64,000 nucleotides of DNA, taken from NCBI GenBank assembly GCA_029964075.1, contig CM057147.1, forward strand, positions 20,233,513 through 20,297,512, read 5' to 3'. Source of the stretch: Patiria pectinifera. Taxonomy: Eukaryota; Echinodermata; Asteroidea; Valvatida; Asterinidae. The notes beneath the pieces are model-generated. The model saw only the letters and a program-made list of their open reading frames with translations, was not told the origin of the DNA and made no database searches. Positions 45,915 to 56,919 of the stretch are shown in pieces. Numbering within the stretch: position 1 is the first letter of the stretch; each line of letters begins with the position of its first letter. The translations under genes were made by a program, and so were the position numbers.

Positions 45915-46800
45915 TGAAACCCTCTCTCTGGATTAGGTTTGTGATCTCCTACCCATCTATATCCTGCCGTCCTTCATCCAGTGGACAGGTCAATTTTTTA
46001 AGCAGTCAGCTGGAACTTCCACAGGATTAACCCTTTCTCCAGTTCTGGCCAATATCATCATATAGTTCTGTACAGCTTTCGTGGATTTGAGAGCAACAGT
46101 TATCTTCAGTTTGTGGATGACACTTTCATTGTTTTATCACACAGCACAGTACCTCCAGCAGTTCCTGAGACACTTCAGCTGGTTCACACACAGCAGCATC
46201 TGGCTCACCTTGGATCGAATCTTCTTCCTGGATATTGAGGCCTCCAGGCAGTCTGGCAGTACCCTCAGCCCTTTTGTCTATCAGAGAGCCACACACATTG
46301 ATAGGCATCTCCACAATCAATCTGTCCAGTGCCCTGGGATCTATTCATCAGTCATTGGCAACCTTGTCTGGCAATCCTTCATCGTTGACCACGATCTTTT
46401 CCTGCGACAACTTTGCTATGTCAAGGCAACAATCCAACACAACTGATTTGGGGTACATCAAGTTGAGACACTTGATCCGAAGTCTTTCACTGACTGAAGT
46501 GTTTCGTATACTCAAGGTCTACCCATCAGGTTCATCTGGTCCATTACACTTCCCTTCATAGGCAGCTCTTATTGCATTTAGTCCTTTCTGAATGACACTG
46601 GCATCTAGGTTTTCCATGCCTAACATGATCTGCAATAGCCTACAAGGATGAGTAAGACTCTGAGACCTAACCTGATGTAACACCTGTGAATACAGAAAGG
46701 TCTGCATTGGGTACATCGGTGAGGATCTTAGCGCTGGACTCCATGAACACAAAGCGCATGGTTCTTTGAGGAGATTGCAGGAAATTTTTGATAATTCAGC
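45915..46800 (+). pseudogene. Penelope-like element fragment, RT plus GIY-YIG
   Basis: Reverse transcriptase motifs appear in order: QSAGTSTGLTLSPVLANI (~46003), the catalytic FVDDTFIVL (~46110), PFVYQRATHIDRHLHNQS, and then a GIY-YIG block CIGYIGEDLSAGLHEHKA (~46705). They lie in different frames, so at least two frameshifts have occurred. This is the Penelope order (RT then GIY-YIG). Inactive copy. Confidence 0.7.
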
Positions 46801-47149
46801 ATTTTACCAATCGGTAGCACCTCATCATAAGTATTGAGTGCCACAATCCTTGCCGAGTCTGAAAGGCCTTGGATGTCTGGCACAGGATTTTCTGCAGGAC
46901 ATCAGTTCCATCATCAGTGATATCTGGAGTCCTTTGCTGTGCTAGCATCTCAATATTCCACAGGCCTCCAATACTCACTCCACCAATAGTTAACATCTAG
47001 TTCCCCTTTTAGCTTGTCTGTGGGTGACTGTTTTAAAAACTCAGCTCTGTAAGTTACATTCATGTACATGTACTCACTTGACATTCTATAGTGAACAAAA
47101 GTTGCCCTTTCTTGCCTTGTTAATTGTCCTGTCTTGCCTGCCACCTTTC

Positions 47150-47445
47150 TTGCCTAAAGTGCCAATATTTGCCTAAAGTGCCAATTAATTCTTACCTAAA
47201 GTGCCAACTATTTCTTGCCCAAAGTGCCAATTAATTCTTACCTAAAGTGCCAACTATGTCTTGCCTAAAGTGCCAATTAATTCTTGCCTAAAATGCCAAT
47301 CCTTGTCTAAAGTGCCATCTCTTGCCTCAAGTGCTATATCTTGCCTTCAGTGCCATTTCTTGTCTAAAGTGCTAAAAAAATCTTGCCTCAAGTGCCAATT
47401 CTCGCCTAAAGTGCCAATCAATTCTTGCCTATAGTGATAATTCTT
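47150..47445 (+). repeat. TTGCCTAAAGTGCCAA minisatellite
   Basis: Variants of CTTGCCTAAAGTGCCAATTA / CTTACCTAAAGTGCCAACTA repeat about 12 times with irregular spacing (about 18-28 bp). Confidence 0.9.
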
Positions 47446-47449
47446 GCCA

Positions 47450-48480
47450 TGTTGTCTAACGTCTCTAGGCCTATTGCCATCACTTGCCATAATTACATCC
47501 CTTCTTTACCGATACTGTCATTACACGCAAAATGTTGTTCTAATCAAAGCTGCCATGCATCAACTCAACCCTCCTTGCCAGCCATGTACACTCCCATTCT
47601 AGACACATGATTCTAGTTCTTACCTCAGTTAGTTGCCTTCAACTTCAAGTCAGTGGCTGGATTGAAGGTCTAGTTCATTAGGTTGTTTAGTTTAAGATGT
47701 ATCCAAAGTAATCCCTAGCTTATTTGTTTAGTCATAAAGAAAATTGGGTAAAAGTTCACACTGAAAGCCACAGCCCTTTGCGTTGTTTTATTTCAATTAA
47801 TTTTACTGGATGCTAGTATTGCTGTTGCAAGCAGGTCATCACCCACATTAGGTAAACCATGCAAAGCCAAACCATTGGCCCCATTTGTCTTTTATGTGGA
47901 CGGCCACACAAGTAATGCACATGCATGCATATGGTGAGTAACCACTTAATTTTGTCACTTCCTTTGAAAAACATGTTCACCAGAGCTCTTGAAATAGAAA
48001 TTGTTTGGAACAAAAAGAAAAAAACAAGACTATGAACCCCCTCCCCCTGAAGAACCCCCCCCCCCTTATCCTTAACAATGACTTTGTGACTCGGCATGGC
48101 AACACTTTTAAATCTTTGATACTTGATAACAAAATTAATTCTACTTTTAAATACTTTCAACATTTTCAATTTTTTTTTTCTAACTTCAAATTAGTGTTAC
48201 TTTTTATTGTTGATTACTTTTTGATGAGCGTTTTGTTGGTGTCATTTGACATTCTAAAGAATTTGGGGTCAGAGAAGGCAAACCCGACTACATGTTAGAA
48301 GGATTATGCTGTTTTCATCAGCTTATTAATTGAGTGTAAGTGTTGCCTCAAGTAGGCGTACTCAAGTCGGAACTTTGTGCTTGTCCACTAGTAAGTGCGA
48401 GGGCATAAACGTCAAAAACAAATCATAATTTCTGATTTTAAAAAAATACAATTTAGAATGACATGATATTGTTTAAACAA
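47450..48480. other. No gene recognised
   Basis: Mixed AT-rich sequence with a C10 run near 48055. No frame or element is supported. Confidence 0.4.
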
Positions 48481-48489
48481 ATGCTCAGT

Positions 48490-48860
48490 GAACCCTCCCT
48501 CTCGGGGGAGGGGGGGGGGGCAATTTCAGCAAGTCCAGCCCAGCAGTCAAATGAGATTAAGTGACTGTTTTTAACAGTTTAGTGCTCCCTGTCTTCATAA
48601 AGCAGGATTGACTGGCTGTGACTGTTTATTCAACTTGATACAGCTAGATGCTTTGACTGTCATATATTGATAAGCCAACTGTGACTTGAACACCTTTCAA
48701 TCTCCTGCTTTTGTCTGTTGATGGAATGGACTGTCACAGTGCCTGTAAACAAGATCTGACTGTTGGTGACAAGCCCGAGTAAAAGACATGGCAGGGAAAA
48801 AGAAGTGAAATTTTGACTGTCTGTGACTGATCAAACAAAAGATAAATATTGAAGTCTACT
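48490..48860 (-). mobile_element. Diverged copy of the 62.3-kb TTAA element
   Basis: AAAGCAGGATTGACTGGCTG...TTCAACTTGATACAGC is the reverse complement of the 62500-62545 text in the element at 62310-62656. GACTGTCTGTGACTG near 48818 also matches its start region. Confidence 0.65.
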
Positions 48861-48977
48861 TAACAGTAATGGCCGAATTTAAATAATTGTCAGCAATTTA
48901 TTACTTTACTTTGTCTTCCATTTTATTTTGGTACTAAAAATCAAGAAAAAAAAATTGAACAGAAGTCAACACCCAGG

Positions 48978-49116
48978 CATACAAGTTTTCCTCGGATCTG
49001 CTGATTTCCTTGTTTTTAAGTTTTTGTGAATGCTATTACAAATTGAAAATAGTCTTGTGTGGTTTTGGAGTATCCTTGTTTTTTCCCCCCTAAAAGTCCC
49101 AGTTGCATGCCTGAAA
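48978..49116 (+). mobile_element. ~145-bp GGCATGCAA inverted-repeat element, copy 3
   Basis: GGCATACAAGTTTTCCTCGG...GATTTCCTTG...ATTACAAATTGAAAA...AGTTGCATGCC, same orientation as 21184-21329. Confidence 0.75.
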
Positions 49117-49559
49117 ACTGTAAACGTACATTAGCATTTGACAAAATGTTTTGAATAATCATTATTTAGAAAAAAGTTTCCAAATATCTTTTGATAAAAC
49201 ACTGAGGCACACAGTATTTCAAAAGGGCTTGTTTGACTTTTTAGAAATGATTCAGTACAATGTTAGGCTGTAACATGATTTATTTCAATTGATTATTTTG
49301 CTTGAAAAATATTCCTGAACTAGCAATTTGCTCCCTATGTTTCTCCAGTTACACGAATTAGGAAACTAGTATTTTTAAGTTGGTCACCAGTAATCCTCAC
49401 TGTTTAGAGAAAACATATCCCCATCTATAGGCAAGAAAACTGAATGAGTCAGTGAACAATGCAATAAAAGACAGTGACAGCAGTTACTAGATTCAACACA
49501 TTTATTAGTAACGTAATGCTAAAAACACGATGGATGCAATCCTTAGCAGCCTGGGTAGG

Positions 49560-49915
49560 AAATGGACTCGTGCTTCGATTGCATGCCTCCACAGTATGTG
49601 CTTCTACCCCAGTTTGAGTCAATACAGTGCTCGCTATGCAGCGCATCCAAGCCACACATTAAATAATGGATGTATGCGTACTTAAAGGCCCAACCAATAA
49701 GCATGTCGGCTTGTCACGCTGATATGGCGGTGCAGTCTGGACCTCCAGCTGTACACAGTGCAGCGTATGACACGTAGCGTAGTGTAGTGTAGACTTACCA
49801 TCGGGTAAACTGTTCGTGTGCTCCGTGCCCTGGCTAGCAACAGACTGATGTGCTGCGCCTCTTCATGCAAGTACGCCCTCAATGAAAGCGCACTATGCAA
49901 CTGATCACGTGACGT
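49560..49915. repeat. Dispersed repeat, copy 1 (CTGGCTAGCAACAGACT)
   Basis: CCCTGGCTAGCAACAGACTGATG...TACGCCCTCAATGAAAG...GTGACG matches 52590-52740, as does the preceding TTTGAGTCAATACAG segment. The two lie about 3 kb apart and flank a retroelement cluster. Confidence 0.7.
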
Positions 49916-49919
49916 TGCA

Positions 49920-50790
49920 TTACAATGGGTCCTCTTTAATTAAGCCAGGGTGTCCCGACCTGAAAGCTTATACACAATAACTCACAAATTACATTAATAA
50001 AAAATAACAATTTTGCCAACAAGAAAAGTTACCTCTTGTTAACTGTGGTACTGGAGATGTCTTACAGTTTAACTTGTTTTAATTAAGAGAATACTTTAAA
50101 GAACATTTTCATAACAATTTAAGAACCATTTAAGAACCTTTTCAAAACAAGTTAAAAATGATTTAAGAATATTTTAAGAGCACTTTAATAACACTTTTAA
50201 ATTATGGGACGTCTCTAATGGGAGCAGTACTCAGAAAGAATAATTTGGGACCTAATGGTTCATTTCTTCTTAAGCTTGGCATTGAAGATGATGTCAAACA
50301 TCCACATCCTTTTCTGATCTTGGTTGCTATGCCGGACTGAAACTTGGTGACGATGAACGTTTTTGTCATCTTGGTAGCAGTCCAGCTCAATGTCTCCTCA
50401 AGAACGATGTCTGGCACTTGCTCACTCGAACTGGTCCCAGTTGGACCAGTAAGTTTTTGATGCTGGACCATTTATTGATACAGCACTCTGGTATGGTCGA
50501 CTGCTGCATTTTTCTCCTTCAGAACCCAGGTTATGGTGTCGTTCTTTAGTTGGGCCTCGCTTGTTTTGATTGGCTCTACATGTTTTGATTGGCTCTGCAT
50601 AGATCCCGCCTGCATGGCTTCTTCTACAGGTGACTCGGCCCTAGAGGTGTTGCGTTCGATGCTTGAGGAAGCTGGACAACAGCTAGCAATTTACGCCTTG
50701 TTACACAGTAATTAGGTTTGGGTTTGGACGGGGTCTGCCTGATGTTCCCCAATACCTGTTCCCCAATACCTATATATGTTCCCCAAAATC
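49920..50790. other. No gene recognised
   Basis: Includes a run of AATTTAAGAA/CATTTTAA-type imperfect repeats at 50090-50190 (AGAACATTTTCATAACAATT, AAGAACCATTTAAGAACCTT) and two copies of TTTTGATTGGCTCT at 50568 and 50583. Confidence 0.45.
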
Positions 50791-50797
50791 CTCAGGG

Positions 50798-50955
50798 TTA
50801 GGCTTAGGGTTAGGGTTAGGTTTAGATGGTTAGGGTTAGATGGTTAGGTTTAGATGGTTAAGGTTAGATGGTTAGGTTTCGATGGTTAGGGTTAGATGCT
50901 TAGGGTTAGATGCTTAGGCTTAGATGTTTAGGGTTACATGCAGATGCTTCCAGGG
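50798..50955 (+). repeat. Interstitial telomere-like tract (TTAGGG/TTAGATGG)
   Basis: GGTTAGGCTTAGGGTTAGGG then a regular series GATGGTTAGGGTTA / GATGGTTAGGTTTA. The 12-bp variant unit is TTAGATGGTTAGG-like. It directly abuts the gypsy RNase H fragment. Confidence 0.9.
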
Positions 50956-50989
50956 TTAGGGTTGTGGAACATGTAGGTATTGGGCAACA

Positions 50990-51205
50990 TAGGTAGGCAC
51001 CTGGTTCGGACAATGCCAGACTTGCATAGGCGATGACTCTTTCTTTCCCTTCCTAAACTTGCGAGAGAACTCACTGATCCCATCCCTGCTGGCATCAGAT
51101 CGAGTATGTATTGGCCCTCCAGTTGAGAGTAACCCAGGATAGGGGCCTCCTGCAATCCTGTCTTGAGGGTGTTGAAAGAGCTGTTACACTTCTCGTCCCA
51201 TATGA
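50990..51205 (-). pseudogene. Ty3/gypsy RT-RNase H boundary fragment
   Basis: Minus frames read WDEKCNSSFNTLKTGL, QEAPILGYSQLEGQYIL, then after a frameshift EGKERVIAYASLALSEPGAY. This is the standard Ty3/gypsy order: F-x-x-LK, AP-L-YP, F-LDTDAS-x-G, then RVIAYASR-LS-xE-Y. The D of LDTDAS has mutated. Inactive. Confidence 0.75.
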
Positions 51206-51214
51206 AGTCACGAT

Positions 51215-51500
51215 TCTTCTATGTTAAACAGTGTACGTAGTGGCCGTGCTTGTAGTGAGTGTATCTCGTTCTTCCAGTAGGAAGAAGACTTTGAAAAGTT
51301 CCTCACAAAGGTTTGAATGGTCTTTGTATGTTTGAAGGGTTTGTTTTGCATGAGATTTGCAATTGTCATTCGTCTTTGGTAGTGGTTTGGCCGGAGTGGG
51401 AACAAAGTTTAAATCTTTACTCAGGGCTGTTTTCTCTAATGTGGAGATGGATAGCTTACGATAGGTTGAATATAACGTGTTCATTGTTTTTGTTTTTGGC
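51215..51500 (-). pseudogene. Penelope-like RT N-terminal fragment
   Basis: STLEKTALSKDLNFVPTPAK matches the Penelope-like signature (x-L-x-KGL-x-F-x-PTP) near the start of the RT domain. It is immediately upstream, on the minus strand, of the gypsy fragment. Confidence 0.5.
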
Positions 51501-51809
51501 CATATAAGCTCGGGATTGGGTTTTATTTACTCGGTGGAGTTCCATGTGAACTTTACAAGGAAGCTTGAAATATTTGAAATGATATGTATTGTAGGTTGTG
51601 TTTCCAGATGTCGAAGGAGTTGACAGTTTCATTCTTGTCCAAACACCATTGTTTTGGTGCTCGATGTGAACTGGCCATGGTGATTGGAAGGGTAAGGACA
51701 CTCTTGTTGGTAAAAACTGAAAGTTAGTGTTATTATGCAGCTGTAGTATCAGCTGGCTAGCTGTTCACTTGTTTGTGAATGATGCACAGGGTTGGAAGTC
51801 CAAATGTAG

Positions 51810-52306
51810 CACTCAAAGTCGGCGGTTTGTTGTGACCAGTCCTTTTATGAGCTGAAAAGTGCATGGAAATGTCCAACGCTGCCACCATGCCACTATAGTA
51901 GTTGAATGGGGGATACCACATGAATGAATCACGGTCAAGTACCTCCCTCTCTCTTCAGTCCGATGGCGCAATTTGTGCTCAGTGGCCATTACTAGTCTAC
52001 GCCAACAATCTTGATCCAATGCTGATCTTGATGCTGCTGCAAGTCCCTGTCTGGTCCACTGCTTTATGTCGTTGGTTCCATGATTTTGTTGGATGATGTC
52101 TCTTCCCATAGACCAATCCCTGGATTATTTCTTTGTTGATTCATTCGCGGCGCATGACGTGGCCAAAGAAATGCATCTTCCCCACAGCCATCTGTTGTCT
52201 CAGCATCAACTCACTCCCTGTGGTATCCAATACCCAGCAGTTGGTCCTCTCCATCCACGACACTTGGAGAACGCGTCTGTATGCCCTGATCTCAAAGGTA
52301 TCCACT
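51810..52306 (-). pseudogene. Non-LTR retrotransposon RT 3' end
   Basis: FEIRAYRRVLQVSWMERTN, ELMLRQQMAVGKMHFFGHV-MRR then, after stops, DIKQWTRQGLAAASR and DQDCWRRLV. This is the typical C-terminal tail of LINE reverse transcriptases (AFEMWCYRRLLRISWT..., FFGHVMRH, W-G-L, DRERWR). Frameshifts and stops show decay. Confidence 0.75.
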
Positions 52307-52589
52307 CTACGCTAGTCTGCCCTTGGACTCACAACCATAGGAAGCTATAGCTATAAATAGTGACACACACATGTTACAATAACAATATAATATAAAGGAC
52401 ATCAATACAGTGAAATAGTAAATTATAAGAATTATGCACAGAAGATACATGTGCCACAATATTGCACTATGAGACAAAACAAAAAAAAAGAAAAAAAAAC
52501 ATGTTCACATCACAAAATCACCACATTCTTAAAAAAAGTAAAATATACTGAGAGAACAGAACAAGGATTAAAAATGACGGGCCTGGTGT

Positions 52590-52740
52590 GCTATTACCCC
52601 GATTTGAGTCTATGCAGCACTCTGTTCCCTGGCTAGCAACAGACTAATGCGCAACACCTCTTTTTCCCACAAGTACATTGTGTACGCCCTCAATGATCGT
52701 GCGCTACCAAACTGAAAAGGTGACGCGCTTCATAGCAGCA
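52590..52740. repeat. Dispersed repeat, copy 2 (CTGGCTAGCAACAGACT)
   Basis: CCCTGGCTAGCAACAGACTA...GTACGCCCTCAATGATCG...GTGACGCG, same orientation as 49560-49915. Confidence 0.7.
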
Positions 52741-52756
52741 CTTCACATGCTTTATA

Positions 52757-53430
52757 GTTGTCAACTCTAATATGTCGGAATCTACATGTATACTGTATAC
52801 TCACGAGCTTAACTTTGCAAATAAAAAAAATGGATGTGAAAATTTCGTTTGAATAATTCCTTTGGCAATGAAGGGGGGGGGGATAATGTTACTGCAAAAT
52901 AGATTTAACATTAATGCCACCATACTCTGTGTGCCTCAGTGTTTCATCAAAATATAATTTGGAAACTGTTCTCTGATTATTTCATTTAAACACGATATAG
53001 ACCTACCTTGACAAATAAAAATGGTAATCTAATTCTTCTCAAATATGGATCATGTGCCAACTTTCTAACCATAAATATTTTACTTTCTTCAATTACCGCC
53101 TATCAAAAACCATTGAAAATACCAGTACAATGTGAAATTATTCTTTTAAATTAGAAAACTCTGGAAATGTTTGAATAATATAGTACTCAAGTTATTACTC
53201 GTACGCATATATGTTATTGATAATTCATAGTATAATATGGTAATATTTATTGTCCTTTCATAGTCAACTTGAATATGTCTGAGTCAATACTTTATACTCA
53301 TCAGGTTAACTTTGAAAGTTTAGTTGCATGTGAATATTGCATGGGAATAATACTGAAGGCAATGATGAAGGATTAACGCTACTGCGAACATTGATTAAAT
53401 GAGATCAATGTGCCACCATACTCTTTGAAA
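52757..53430. repeat. Diverged ~506-bp tandem duplication
   Basis: TGTCAACTCTAATATGTCGG...TACTCACGAGCTTAACTTTG...GGCAATGAAGG...GCCACCATACTCT at 52757-52932 recurs as AGTCAACTTGAATATGTCTG...TACTCATCAGGTTAACTTTG...GGCAATGATGAAGG...GCCACCATACTCT at 53262-53426. Confidence 0.75.
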
Positions 53431-53439
53431 ATATATTAA

Positions 53440-54940
53440 ACATGACATTTTACTATATTAGAGTATTGGTATACAGAACAGGTCTTAATGTATACATGTA
53501 GGACACTTAAGTTGGGATTTGCTTTCTCTGACGATCAAATTGCTTGAGAGTCAACAAATTCAAATCAATGTTGACTCCAATGAAACTTCTGCATTGTGCC
53601 ACATTGAATGTCCGTTGGAAGACCACCTTACCACTGGCCAGTTGTTTGGCGGTTAGCAATGCTATTTTATAAGGGCACACTAATCAGTATTCACAGCCTT
53701 TTACAATCCCACAAGGACAAGCAGGACCTGAAGTGCAGACTTGCAGAATCTGCTGCGAATGTGGTGAAGTGCAAGACATCACCTATGAGACTCGGTGAAT
53801 AAAGATCCCTGTTTTGGCCCATCCTCACTGGACAGTCCGACGGGTCACCTATACCCAAGGACTCGGCACCCATAGCAATGTGTCCCCACTTTAGCAAGCC
53901 TACGGGTCTTCTATACCCATGGCATCCTACTCCTGTGCTGGACCCAGAGACAATAGACCTGCTTCATTTACCTTCACTGGAGGAGCAGTAATGATTGCCT
54001 GTACTCTGTGAGGAGCATCTCCATAGCCAAGGAGTCAGGAGTCATCCAGCCCTCAAGGATAGCCCCAGCTTCTCTCGTCTCATTAGCATCTTCTGTCACT
54101 GATGATGCACAGAATGAAGACCGGGAGTCATGGAAAACATGAGCTTGCCCCAGTTGCTGGTTTCACTTTAAAGGTAAGACTGTGCCACACTTTTTAATCG
54201 TTGTGAAGAGAAAATATCTCTGAAGAGAAATGCGTTATCTCCTTGGTGAAAACTAAATAACACAGCAATTGTTGGCCTCTACTTTTGAATCCCCTCATGC
54301 GAAGTTGTTCTTGTCATGTGGATTAATTGTCTTTGTGACCTGACACATTGCAAATCATAATACGCATCTAGTCAATACCTAAGTTGGTTCATTTTCCTGT
54401 CAACTAAGTTTGCATGTCTTTAAACCATACAAACACGGGTTCTATTCCATCATAACAGTCTGGAGGCTGGCTGCCCTTATATGCTGTACCTCTTTCCTGT
54501 TTGAGTAAATCTTTCACCGAGAGCTTGGTCTTCTATGATTCACTCAGGCCACTTTTTTTCCCGTGTCCCTTTCTGTTGCCGTGATGAATTTGCCCTGCTA
54601 GTGTGTCATTATGTAGGTTGTTGTGCCTGACAAAATGACCAAATATTGCAATGTGACTGAATATGGCAATTGATTTCTCAAGGGTGTTACTGTTGCTGTA
54701 TTGCGTATGCTCTAATAAATATCACTTTCAAACAAATGTTTGATGTAAAGTGTAAAATCTCTTTAAAATGCTAACTTGACACAAATTATGGCTTCTCTTA
54801 ATGACCAAATCTTGGTCGGCAACAGGATTTTCTGTGAAGCTTTGGACAAGCATTATCAGATTTCATTTCTCTTCTCTTTACAACTGCAACTTCTCAGAGA
54901 ATTCTATGAAACCTATTGCAAGAATGAAAAAAGAAAAAAG
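53440..54940. other. No gene recognised
   Basis: No supported frame. Part of it (53810-54170) is mixed-composition with repeated TATACCCA(A/T)GG words (53851 and 53914). Confidence 0.4.
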
Positions 54941-54948
54941 TTGATAAT

Positions 54949-56915
54949 GGGCAATTCCACGGTAACGGAAGGACGTTTTCACTCATTAAACAAAATTTCA
55001 AATGTGTGTATCACAGACACTGTTCATAGTTACAGCAAACAAATGTCACAATTGTATTGCTATAATGCTACTTTCATTTTCCACACTTTTGGGGGGCATG
55101 AATGCCTCTCATTTATGAATTATGAATATTAATGAGGTCGGTAACGGAAGGACGGTAAAACGGACAAGGGTTTTCCAACTTACTCGCGTTTTGCAAAAAC
55201 TCTGTGAATTTTATGGGGCAATTATATTTTAATTCCTGAAGCTTTATCTATACTATACCGCCTTTCATTTGACTTTAAGTGTTTCGGTTATATAATTACA
55301 ACGTTTTAAGCAGATTATAATTTGGTAACGGAAGGACGGTAACGGAAGGACAAAAGGTTTACTCAATTATAGCATAAACAAAATGTGAATTTACACTAAT
55401 TATACAAGTGAAACAAATTGCTTAAATGTGTAACTGAATGTGAAATCAACAATATGCAGACCTGGCATAAATAATTATACCCAAGAAACTATTGAGATAA
55501 AGATAGAAGACTGCTAATTAATGATAACAAAAGAAAAACGAAAACAACCCAAAACACATAATTCACGAACACAGGACTACTACAGAAATAGACTTCAAAC
55601 CCATCACCTCAATTCTTAAAAGTTTAAATACACAATATTTGAACTCTTGAGTATATTGGTTACATGTTCACCAACAACTTTTAATAATAATACCGGTAGG
55701 TTCAAAGGTTTACCTAAAGGGTGGGGGGGGGCGACCAGCCTACATGTACATTTAAGGTCAAAACATCTACCGGTAGAACTGATGGCTTCAGTTAGGTGTT
55801 GCTTTTAATTGAACTCTAAAATCAATGTTTGAAATCAAATTACAATGATTTAGAGTAGTAACAATTAATGTATAAACATCCAAACTGAAGTTGTTAACTT
55901 GGGCATAATTTGTCAAAGACTGCACCTCACATGTCTTACACATGTAAATTGAATGAAAGTGCCCCAAAGTACCGGTACTTTCTGCCATCTCATTTTTGAC
56001 TTAATTTGCTTCTGGAATGGCTTCACAGAATTCGTATCTTTCTCTATTGTCCATGCATGCTGATGGCAGCAACTTTATGATTTGATTTTCTGCAACAACT
56101 CCATACATGTACAAGTACTGGTACATCGGCATACATTGTATATGTACATGTACATTGTACATGTTGTACATGCCTGTGCCTTCAAATTGTAATTAACACC
56201 TTGCCCTGCTTATCCCGCTTTTGTGAAGGTGGGTCACATGAATGTCCTTTCAATGCTCATTATACATGCATGTATTTGCAGTGATTTTCATTATTCAAAC
56301 ATGAGCGCATATGTCGTAACACTTGATAAAAATACGATTTGTCCTTCCGTTACCGTCCTTCCATTACCAATTTGGTAACGGAAGGACGTGATTTAATTAA
56401 TTGTAATTAAAAAACGAGAAGTACAGCAGTGTCAGTTATAATGTCATATTGAAGGCCTACCTAAACTTGCTTTGCACAATAACTTTCAATGCATTCATAC
56501 TGCAAGTTTTAAAAATAAATTAAAAATATGTATTTTTTCGGTAACGGAAGGACATTTTCGAAGGCTGAAATATTAGAAGTAACTGAAGCGAAACAAATTA
56601 CGCAAAATGTTAAAAACAAGTTTTTAGTCAGTTTTTCAAGACCAATACTTCCTCTCGACAGAAACTGATGGCATTAGTGCATATTTTTGTGTGTCTATTG
56701 GTAGAATACTTTCATATCACTATTAATCACATTTTTAGGATTAAAACAGGATTATTACATAATCCTAGTTTTTGGTACCGAAATGTATAAAAAATTAAAT
56801 TCCGACTTCAAATCTTGAAAATATAGACTTTTAGCTTTCATTTGATGCCAAATTTGTTTAAATCACATGTATTTGAATTTTTTGGTGTCATGTCCACTTT
56901 GGTGTGGAATTGCCC
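54949..56915. mobile_element. ~1.97-kb element with eight GGTAACGGAAGGAC motifs
   Basis: The ends GGGCAATTCCAC and GTGGAATTGCCC are inverted repeats. The 14-bp motif GGTAACGGAAGGAC occurs at 54961, 55140, 55324, 55338 (tandem), 56374 and 56540 on the plus strand, and inverted at 56341 and, with one mismatch, 56355. The motif touches the left terminal repeat. I found no coding capacity and no clear target duplication. Confidence 0.7.
56100..56170. repeat. TGTACATGTACA palindrome cluster
   Basis: ATGTACAAGTACTGGTACAT and GTACATGTACATTGTACATG in about 70 bp, inside the ~2-kb element. Confidence 0.75.
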
Positions 56916-56919
56916 CAAT

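Noticed and set aside
45571..45936. Poly-Leu/poly-Ala/poly-Gln protein
   Set aside because: All such frames are produced by the CTG tract read in different phases and strands.
54776..55132. 118-residue plus-strand protein spanning the left end of the 2-kb element
   Set aside because: The frame crosses the element boundary and part of it is just the translated end and 14-bp motif. There is no splice or family support.
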